Assembly: GCA_955652195.1 (NCBI GenBank) | Contig: CATPBC010000136.1 | Span: 1 to 12,488, forward strand | Reading direction: 5' to 3' | Length of the DNA: 12,488 bases | Origin: an uncultured Xanthobacteraceae bacterium | GTDB lineage: Bacteria; Pseudomonadota; Alphaproteobacteria; Rhizobiales; Xanthobacteraceae | In this document: one piece after another, positions 5,737-11,052 of the stretch | Numbering within the stretch: the first letter of the stretch is position 1 | Layout: each line of letters starts with the position of its first letter | Notes under the pieces: model-generated | Told to the model about the DNA's origin: nothing | What the model saw: only the letters and a program-made list of their open reading frames with translations | Database searches by the model: none | Program-made: the position numbers and the translations under genes

Positions 5737-6534
5737 TTACCACCACTTGTGGAAGTGATGCACCGGCCCGGAGCCGGATCCTATTTCCAGCCGGTCGGCA
5801 GCCTTGAGGGCGGCACTAACATAGTCTTTGGCTTCGCGCACAGCGTCGGCAAGCGAAAGATTTTTGGCGAGACCGGCGGCAATTGCCGACGCCAGCGTGC
5901 AGCCGGTGCCGTGGCTATTGCGCGTCTCAATACGCGGCACCGCCAATCTCGTGCAGGCGCTGCCCTCGACCAAAAGATCGGCGCTTTCCGGTCCCCTGCC
6001 GTGACCGCCCTTGATCAGCACCGCTCGGGCACCCAGCGCAAGCAGCTTTTGCGCTTGTTCATACATCTCCTTTTCATCGCGCGCCTCATTTTGACCGCTA
6101 AGAGCGGCCGCCTCCGGTAAATTGGGCGTGACCAGCCGTGCATGCGCCACCAATTCGCGCAACGCGCCGATCGCATCGGCATGCAATAGTTTTTCACCTG
6201 AACTCGCGGCCATGACTGGGTCGAGCACCACATTGCGCGCAGGGTGACGTCGCAATCCGCCGGCGACAGCGGCGATCGCCGCAGCGCTGCCCAGCATCCC
6301 AATTTTCACGGCACTGACGTCAAGGTCGGAAAACACGGCATCCATTTGTGTGGCAATAAAATCGGGCGGCACCTCATGAATGGCAAAAACGCCTTTAGTG
6401 TTCTGTGCGGTGAGCGCCGTCACCACGGAGGCTCCATAGACGCCAAGCGCAGAGAAGGTTTTTAGATCTGCCTGAATGCCGGCGCCGCCGCCCGAATCCG
6501 AGCCAGCAATGGTCAATGCGATCGGAACGCCCAT
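5737..6534 (-). CDS. thiD: Hydroxymethylpyrimidine/phosphomethylpyrimidine kinase ThiD
   Basis: The 265-residue product has the normal length of ThiD, a ribokinase-fold enzyme that phosphorylates HMP and then HMP-phosphate to the pyrophosphate used by ThiE. TIAGSDSGGGAGIQADLKTF at 8-27 binds the pyrimidine. VVLDPVMAASSGEKL (102-116) and VTPNLPEAAAL (135-145) are characteristic of the family, and the anion hole carries the active-site Cys in HGTGCTLAS (208-216). The ATG overlaps the thiE stop by one base (TAATG), which implies translational coupling. It is the last gene of the thiM-thiE-thiD operon. Only 6 bp separate it from the convergent glutathione transferase gene, so there is no room for a terminator between them. 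Confidence 0.96.
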   Translation of the reverse strand: MGVPIALTIAGSDSGGGAGIQADLKTFSALGVYGASVVTALTAQNTKGVFAIHEVPPDFIATQMDAVFSDLDVSAVKIGMLGSAAAIAAVAGGLRRHPARNVVLDPVMAASSGEKLLHADAIGALRELVAHARLVTPNLPEAAALSGQNEARDEKEMYEQAQKLLALGARAVLIKGGHGRGPESADLLVEGSACTRLAVPRIETRNSHGTGCTLASAIAAGLAKNLSLADAVREAKDYVSAALKAADRLEIGSGSGPVHHFHKWW

Positions 6535-7193
6535 TACGCGCCTCGCTTGGCCAGCATTCCATCGACAATGTCACGCAAGGTGCGCGCAGCGGCCGCCGGA
6601 TCGGGCGTAAGCGACAGCGCCGAAATGATTGCCACTCCGTCGGCGCCGGCAGCGATCACTTCGCCGGCATTGTTGGCATCGATCCCTGCAATGCCGCAGA
6701 CCGGCAAATCCGGGGCGCGGCAGCGAAGCGCTGCGATGATTCGAGCGAGACCGGCAGGGCCAATCGGTGGATTGTTCTGTTGCTTGGACGCGGTGACATA
6801 AACACCGCCGCTACCCACATAATCGATCAGAGCGAGCGGCGCCGCCTCGGCTTCCGCGACCGATTTGATAGACAGCCCGACGATCGCGTCGGGTCCAAGC
6901 AGTTGTCGTGCATCCTCAACTGCCATGTCGTCCTGGCCAAGATGCACGCCGTCGGCGTCCGCCGCCATCGCCACGTCGACACGATCATTGACGACAAATG
7001 GCACGCCGGAGTCTGCCAAGGCTTTTTTGATTGCTCTCGCCTCCTCGATCATGGCGCGTGTTGCCGAGAGCTTGTCGCGCAATTGAACGAGCGTCGCTCC
7101 GCCGCGGGCGCATTGTCGCGCCAAATCGGCGAGTTGATGGCCGCCGGCGCGCTCGGGATCGACGATGGCGTTGAGACGAAGATCGACACGCAT
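6534..7193 (-). CDS. thiE: Thiamine-phosphate synthase ThiE
   Basis: The product is 219 residues, usual for ThiE. This TIM-barrel enzyme joins HMP-pyrophosphate to the thiazole phosphate made by ThiM. Visible motifs are LVQLRDK (35-41), VVNDRVDVAMAADADGVHLGQDD (67-89), the phosphate-binding loop GGVYVTASK (129-137), then NPPIG (141-145) and VCGIAGID (165-172). The loop has TASK where many ThiE proteins have TxTK, a form I associate with rhizobial homologues. The frame is open far upstream, but homology starts at MRVDL and the ATG at 7193 overlaps the thiM stop by one base (TGATG), which fixes the start. Confidence 0.95.
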   Translation of the reverse strand: MRVDLRLNAIVDPERAGGHQLADLARQCARGGATLVQLRDKLSATRAMIEEARAIKKALADSGVPFVVNDRVDVAMAADADGVHLGQDDMAVEDARQLLGPDAIVGLSIKSVAEAEAAPLALIDYVGSGGVYVTASKQQNNPPIGPAGLARIIAALRCRAPDLPVCGIAGIDANNAGEVIAAGADGVAIISALSLTPDPAAAARTLRDIVDGMLAKRGA

Positions 7194-7960
7194 CACGATA
7201 CCTTGAGGCGGCTGCGCAACGTCCCGCGATCGAGCCCATGCAGCGCGTCGATCATGGCAGCCGCGAAGCTGCCGGGGCCATGCGCGCGCTGCGCCGCGAG
7301 TTCGCCGGCGACGCCGAATGCAGCGAGAGCCGCGAGCGTCGCCAGCCAACGATCCGACTCTACGGCAAGCGCGGCGCAAACAAGGGCTGCGCCGGCGCAG
7401 CCCATCGCGGTAACCATTCCCATCAATGGATGGCCGTTCGCAATGGCGATGCCGCGCCGACCGTCTGTGACCGTATCGATGTCTCCGGTGAGCGCGACTA
7501 TGGTCGCATGCCCCTCGGCAAAGCGCGCCGCCGACTCGCCATCTGCCTTATCGCCGGAGAGAGTTGCGAACTCCGCATGATTGAGGCGCACGACCGCAGG
7601 ATGGCTGGCGACCAGCACACGCGCGAATTCCGCCCGCGCCGGCGAGCGTTCAATGAAGACGGGGTCGACCAGCCAGGGCAACCCTTTATCCGCGGCCATC
7701 GCAACCGCGCTCTCGATCGCGGATTTACGCTCGCGATCAAAGGTGCCGAGATTGACCAGGACCGCGTTGGCGCCAGCGACAAAAGGCCCGATTTCATCAG
7801 GCGAAATCGTCATCGACGGCACAGCGCCGGCAGCGAGCAGCATATTCGCCGTATATTGCTGGGCCACCGAATTGGTTATGCAATGCACGCGGGGGGCGCG
7901 CTCACGGATACGGGCGAGCACGTCGGCGGCAACATTGGCAAGCTCGATTGGTGCATGCAT
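7193..7960 (-). CDS. thiM: Hydroxyethylthiazole kinase ThiM
   Basis: The 255-residue product is a ribokinase-fold thiazole salvage kinase. The substrate-binding segment HCITNSVAQQYTANMLLAAG is at 26-45. The nucleotide and anion-hole part, ALTGDIDTVTDG (156-167) followed by NGHPLMGMVTAMGCAG (175-190), carries the active-site Cys 188. It phosphorylates 4-methyl-5-hydroxyethylthiazole for ThiE. It is the first gene of the thiM-thiE-thiD operon. The ATG at 7960 has no convincing Shine-Dalgarno sequence; an AT-rich GGATAAAAA precedes it. The divergent Lrp-like gene starts 93 bp away. The upstream region on this strand lacks the CTGAGA and related conserved blocks of a TPP riboswitch. Confidence 0.95.
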   Translation of the reverse strand: MHAPIELANVAADVLARIRERAPRVHCITNSVAQQYTANMLLAAGAVPSMTISPDEIGPFVAGANAVLVNLGTFDRERKSAIESAVAMAADKGLPWLVDPVFIERSPARAEFARVLVASHPAVVRLNHAEFATLSGDKADGESAARFAEGHATIVALTGDIDTVTDGRRGIAIANGHPLMGMVTAMGCAGAALVCAALAVESDRWLATLAALAAFGVAGELAAQRAHGPGSFAAAMIDALHGLDRGTLRSRLKVS

Positions 7961-8023
7961 TTTTTATCCAGTCGCGCCAATTCTACAATGCTTCTTCGGG
8001 CTCGTGCAGTCCACCCGCTCTGG

Positions 8024-8033
8024 TATAAGATAT
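8024..8033. promoter_or_regulatory. TATAAGATAT: possible -10 region shared by thiM and the Lrp-like gene
   Basis: TATAAGATAT lies in the 93-bp gap between the divergent thiM and Lrp-like starts. On the plus strand TATAAG could be a -10 element giving a short leader to the Lrp-like gene. Its reverse complement ATATCTTATA is equally AT-rich and could serve thiM. No good -35 hexamer was found for either direction, so the assignment is weak. Confidence 0.3.
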
Positions 8034-8053
8034 GGATCGGGTCGGAGGCGCGC

Positions 8054-8299
8054 ATGATCCCTTTTTTCGTGCAGATCAAATGCCAGCTTGGCAAAGCATA
8101 CGACGTGGCCGGCAAGCTCGCTGATGCCGAGATCGCTTCCGAAATTTATTCGACGGCCGGGGACTTCGATCTCTTGGTCAAGTTCTATGTCGAGCCCTCG
8201 ACCGACATCGGCCATTTCATCGCGGAAAGGGTCCAGACCATTCCCGGAATTGCCGATACGCGCACCATTATCACCTTTAAGGCGTTCGGAGCGTCGTAG
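8054..8299 (+). CDS. Stand-alone Lrp/AsnC ligand-binding-domain (RAM) protein
   Basis: The 81-residue product is a complete alpha/beta ligand-binding domain as found at the C-terminus of Lrp/AsnC regulators. VQIKCQLGKA is the first strand, EIYSTAGDFDLLVKFYV (30-46) carries the Gly-Asp turn of the ligand site, and IPGIADTRTIITFKAF is the closing strand. The N-terminal helix-turn-helix is absent. Such short proteins form dimers or octamers and may bind amino acids or modulate full-length Lrp proteins; the role is mostly unknown. The ATG at 8054 is chosen over the long open frame upstream because GGAGG lies 5 nt before it and homology begins there. It is divergent from thiM, and its last 23 bases overlap the 3' end of the opposite-strand transporter gene. 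Confidence 0.88.
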   Translation: MIPFFVQIKCQLGKAYDVAGKLADAEIASEIYSTAGDFDLLVKFYVEPSTDIGHFIAERVQTIPGIADTRTIITFKAFGAS

Positions 8300-9230
8300 C
8301 CGCCTCGCCTGGATGGAGGGCCCGTGCATGGCGGCGCTGCATCATTGCCAACCGGCGCTCGCGCCAGATCACGAATAGGCCTGCGGCCGCGATAATTACC
8401 GAACCCAAAACAATTGCTTGCGTCGGCGCTTCGCCGAACATCGCGTATCCAAGGATTAGTGCCCAGATCATCGACGTATAGTCGAATGGAGCGACTACGG
8501 ACGCGGATGCATGCCGGTAACTTTCGGTCAGGAAAATGTGTCCGGTGCCGCCCAGAAAACCTATGCCGATGAGCGCGGCGAGCTCGGTCGGGGTTGGCCC
8601 GATCCAGCCGAACGGCCAAGTCGCCAGGCCAGCGAGCGCACAGGACAGTGAAAAATAGAAGACAATCGACGAGGTGGACTCGCTCTCCGCCAAGCGACGG
8701 GTCTGAATGACCGTGCCGGCATTGGCCAATGACCCACCGATCGCATAGAGGATACCGACGAGGCTTGTTGCGCTCGCCATAGCGACAGTCAGTTCGTCAC
8801 CCGAAAGGTGCGGCGAAAGCACCACCAGCACGCCGACAAATCCGATGGTAACGGCCGACCAGCGGTATACGCGCACACGCTCTTTCAGGATGAGGGCGGC
8901 CAGCGCGACGCTAAATAGCGGCGAGGTAAAGGCAATGGCGTTGGATTCCACAAGCGGCAGCCGCGCCACCGCGCCGAAATTGAAGAACATGCCGGCGATG
9001 CTCAGCACGCCCCTACCCGCTTGTCCAAGCGGTCGATCGGTACGCACCACCGCGGCAAGCTCGCCGCGCCAAGCATAGACAACAAGGAGCGGCACGAGCG
9101 CGAATGCCGAGCGATAAAACACCACTTGCCCGATCGGATAGCGCGCCCCGAGATAACGGACCAAGGCCGACATCACCGCGAATAAAAGCGCCGAAACGAG
9201 CTTGAGCGCGATGCCTCGAGTCGGATTCAT
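8277..9230 (-). CDS. DMT-superfamily EamA-type transporter
   Basis: The 317-residue product is highly hydrophobic, with about ten membrane helices arranged as two EamA repeats. The first repeat starts at GIALKLVSALLFAVMSALVR. The loop LPLVESNAIAFTSPLFSVALAALILKERV is the usual end of repeat one, and SYRHASASVVAPFDYTSMIWALILGYAMFGE is its match in repeat two. The C-terminal tail is basic and cytoplasmic, consistent with the positive-inside rule. Family members export or import small metabolites such as amino acids, nucleobases or S-adenosylmethionine; the substrate is not readable here. The ATG at 9230 is 25 bp after the dihaem cytochrome stop, so the two are likely co-transcribed. A TTG three codons upstream is an alternative, and neither start has a clear Shine-Dalgarno sequence. 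The stop lies inside the 3' end of the convergent Lrp-like gene. Confidence 0.9.
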   Translation of the reverse strand: MNPTRGIALKLVSALLFAVMSALVRYLGARYPIGQVVFYRSAFALVPLLVVYAWRGELAAVVRTDRPLGQAGRGVLSIAGMFFNFGAVARLPLVESNAIAFTSPLFSVALAALILKERVRVYRWSAVTIGFVGVLVVLSPHLSGDELTVAMASATSLVGILYAIGGSLANAGTVIQTRRLAESESTSSIVFYFSLSCALAGLATWPFGWIGPTPTELAALIGIGFLGGTGHIFLTESYRHASASVVAPFDYTSMIWALILGYAMFGEAPTQAIVLGSVIIAAAGLFVIWRERRLAMMQRRHARALHPGEAATTLRTP

Positions 9231-9255
9231 CGGGGTCAAGCGCGGCTACTCGGCA

Positions 9256-10218
9256 TCACTTGATGTCCTGGTCTTTGTTCGGCGGCGGTGTGGGCCCCTG
9301 TCGCGGCGGCAGCGCTGCGACATAGCTCGCTATAGCGGCCCGGTCTTCCGGAGAAAGCAGCGAGGTGCTTCTGATCACGTCAGCCATGGCGCCGCCCGCA
9401 AAATCGCCCGATGGCATCATGCCGCCATCGAGAAAGCTCGCGATATCTTTCTCGGACCACTTCTCATCGTCACGCTGGAGTCCGACTGGCGTGATGTTCG
9501 GCACCCAGTCGCTGCCGTCCGGCGACGGCCCGCCGGCGAAGCGCTGGCTTTCGATAATGCCGCCGAGGACGTTTCGCGGGCTGTGGCATTCGGCACAATG
9601 ACCCGGCCCGTTCACGAGATAAGCGCCGCGATTGTATTGCGCCGATTTGGACGGATCAGGCACAAAACTTCCCTCGCCCAGAAACAGCAATTTCCATATG
9701 CCGAGCAGACGTCGTTCATTGAATGGAAACGACAACTCGTGGCGGCGCGACCTGCCCGGCACCGGCGGCAAAGTTTTGAGATAGGCAAAAAGATCGCGCA
9801 CGTCATCGAGCTGCATATAGCGATAGGAGGTGTAGGGAAATGCAGGATAGAGATTGGTGCCGTGATCCGACGTTCCTTTCCACAATGCGGTGACGAAATT
9901 TGCCTCGGACCAGTTGCCGATGCCGTCCCTGGCGTCGGATGAAATGTTCGGCGCGTAGAAGACACCAAATGGTGATTTTAAGGCCAAGCCGCCGCCAAGC
10001 CGCGTGCGATCGACCTTTTCGGGGTTATCGTTCGGCGCGGCGTGGCACGACGAACAGCCGCCAATGTTAAACATAGTTTCGCCATTGGCCAGATTCGACG
10101 TATGCGGCGGCAGCGCTGCGGCCGGGACAACCGCCGGCAGCGTCAAAATCCAAATCGCCGCGAGCGCAAAAATTGCGCCGGTCGCGACAATGAATACAAA
10201 TGTCCGTAGCCGCGACAC
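9256..10218 (-). CDS. Membrane-anchored dihaem cytochrome c
   Basis: The 320-residue product has an N-terminal hydrophobic helix (about 7-30) that could be an uncleaved anchor or a Sec signal. Two class-I cytochrome c domains follow, with haem sites CSSCH (55-59) and CAECH (208-212). Candidate axial Met residues include Met135 (SYRYM) and the GGMMPSG or GGAM segments in domain two. The layout resembles the cytochrome subunits that take electrons from periplasmic dehydrogenases such as alcohol or aldehyde dehydrogenases, but no partner dehydrogenase is in the window. The start is GTG at 10218 with GGAGG 7 nt upstream. The C-terminus is Pro-rich. It lies 25 bp before the DMT transporter gene. 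Its 246-bp upstream region holds two inverted repeats, listed separately. Confidence 0.92.
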   Translation of the reverse strand: MSRLRTFVFIVATGAIFALAAIWILTLPAVVPAAALPPHTSNLANGETMFNIGGCSSCHAAPNDNPEKVDRTRLGGGLALKSPFGVFYAPNISSDARDGIGNWSEANFVTALWKGTSDHGTNLYPAFPYTSYRYMQLDDVRDLFAYLKTLPPVPGRSRRHELSFPFNERRLLGIWKLLFLGEGSFVPDPSKSAQYNRGAYLVNGPGHCAECHSPRNVLGGIIESQRFAGGPSPDGSDWVPNITPVGLQRDDEKWSEKDIASFLDGGMMPSGDFAGGAMADVIRSTSLLSPEDRAAIASYVAALPPRQGPTPPPNKDQDIK

Positions 10219-10242
10219 GTCAGCGCCTCCAGCACGATTGCG

Positions 10243-10255
10243 ACGTGATACACGT
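10243..10255. promoter_or_regulatory. Palindrome ACGTG-ATA-CACGT in the dihaem cytochrome leader
   Basis: A perfect 5-bp inverted repeat around ATA lies 25-37 bp upstream of the GTG start of the dihaem cytochrome gene. The size and symmetry suit a dimeric regulator. No known consensus is claimed, and no regulator gene is nearby. Confidence 0.3.
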
Positions 10256-10282
10256 TTGAAGGAGGCGGTGCAGCCCTATTAA

Positions 10283-10306
10283 CGCATACCCGCTCTTCGG
10301 GGTGCG
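10283..10306. promoter_or_regulatory. Imperfect hairpin upstream of the dihaem cytochrome gene
   Basis: CGCATACCCG and CGGGGTGCG can pair around a 5-nt loop with one mismatch and one bulged base. The hairpin lies about 65-90 bp before the cytochrome start. It could be leader RNA structure or a binding site. No U-run follows on either strand, so it is not a clear terminator. Confidence 0.25.
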
Positions 10307-10403
10307 AACGCGTTAGTGGAAACTTCAATGTCGTACTTATTCGTGTTTGAAACGATTCTGGGTGTTCAACGGACAGGTTGAAGCCGCGTTGCGAGGCGCT
10401 CCG

Positions 10404-10443
10404 CCAAAAACCAAAGAGCGGGCCGTCCGCACGGACGGCCCGC
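10404..10443 (-). terminator. Rho-independent terminator of the c556/c'-type cytochrome gene
   Basis: A perfect 12-bp stem, GCGGGCCGTCCG and its reverse complement around a 2-nt centre (10418-10443), lies 21 bp past the cytochrome stop. Read on the minus strand, it is followed by a T-rich run (TCTTTGGTTTTT). The strong GC stem, the T-run and the position just after the gene make this a convincing intrinsic terminator that should separate this gene from the dihaem cytochrome. Confidence 0.85.
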
Positions 10444-10464
10444 CCTACGCGGTCGTTCGCAGCG

Positions 10465-10911
10465 TCAGCTCGACTTGACGCGGAAGGTCTGATGACAGTT
10501 GCTGCAGTTCTTGCCAATGATTTGGAAACCGGCCTTCAAAGTATCGACGTCCTTGGTACTGTCCTGCGCCGCCTTGATGTCGGCGGCGAACTTGGCGATT
10601 GCCGCTTTGAAGTCGTCCATTTTTTGCCAGATCGCCGGAGCTGCGGTCGTCTTGTTGCCGGTTTTCGAACAATCTGGGAACAGCGTCGGCATTAGCGTGG
10701 CGTCTTCAGTAAAAGCCGCATAGATCTCTCGTACTTGGGCCAGGTCGAAGGGTCTCTCGCCCTTGATCATCTCCGTGCCGATCTTCGCCGCCGCACCGCT
10801 CTTTTTCATCAAAGTCTGACGCTTATCGATGATGTCTTGGCAGCTCTGCGCTGCAGCCGCGGTCACGCCGAGCATAAGAACAGCAAAAACAACAAGCAGT
10901 TTACGAAACAT
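10465..10911 (-). CDS. Class II cytochrome c (c556/c'-type)
   Basis: The 148-residue product has a Sec signal peptide (1-21, cleavage after AAA near AQS), then a four-helix-bundle cytochrome with the haem motif at the C-terminus (NCSNCHQTFR, CxxCH at 136-140), which defines class II. Met35 (KRQTLMKKSGAA) is in the position of the sixth ligand in c556 proteins, so six-coordinate low-spin haem is more likely than true cytochrome c'. The PTLFPD and AAPAIW segments are typical of the family. Two extra cysteines, 24 and 81, could form a disulfide in the periplasm. GGGAG lies 9 nt before the ATG. It is followed by its own strong terminator, so it is likely monocistronic or the last gene after the efflux permease. 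Role: periplasmic electron carrier or gas/redox buffer. Confidence 0.92.
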   Translation of the reverse strand: MFRKLLVVFAVLMLGVTAAAAQSCQDIIDKRQTLMKKSGAAAKIGTEMIKGERPFDLAQVREIYAAFTEDATLMPTLFPDCSKTGNKTTAAPAIWQKMDDFKAAIAKFAADIKAAQDSTKDVDTLKAGFQIIGKNCSNCHQTFRVKSS

Positions 10912-11002
10912 AGGGCGGTCTCCCTTCGCGGTTCATGGACTTGCTTTATGGATCCGCGGCCATTGCCGGCACCCGATCAACACCGTGTGTGCGGCGTTAT
11001 TC

Positions 11003-11038
11003 CGGTAACGCGACAATAGCCGATCGGAGCCGTTACCG
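11003..11038. promoter_or_regulatory. Inverted repeat CGGTAACG-N20-CGTTACCG between the RND permease and cytochrome genes
   Basis: Perfect 8-bp arms flank a 20-nt centre that itself contains the palindrome CCGATCGG. It begins 14 bp past the RND permease stop and ends 91 bp before the cytochrome start. No T-run follows, so it is a weak terminator candidate; a binding site for the cytochrome promoter is equally possible. No -35/-10 pair was convincing in 10912-11052. Confidence 0.35.
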
Positions 11039-11052
11039 CATTCAATTGACTG

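Noticed and set aside
7194..7379. Longer ThiE start overlapping thiM
   Set aside because: The extra 62 residues are Arg-rich shadow sequence within thiM. The ThiE fold begins at MRVDL, where the TGATG overlap gives a coupled start.
6516..7580. Long plus-strand open frame opposite thiE/thiM
   Set aside because: It is antisense to two clear thiamine enzymes, is rich in Arg/Ala in a pattern typical of shadow frames, and has no recognisable domain or ribosome binding site.
7961..8053. TPP riboswitch ahead of thiM, prompted by ACTGGATAAAAAATGC resembling part of a THI box
   Set aside because: The other conserved blocks (CTGAGA and the paired GGGG/ACCC elements in order) are missing on the minus strand, and the space is too small for the full element.
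7238..8053. N-terminal extension of the Lrp-like gene in the same frame
   Set aside because: The upstream part is antisense to thiM and shows no homology. GGAGG 5 nt before the ATG at 8054 and the start of the RAM domain fix the start there.
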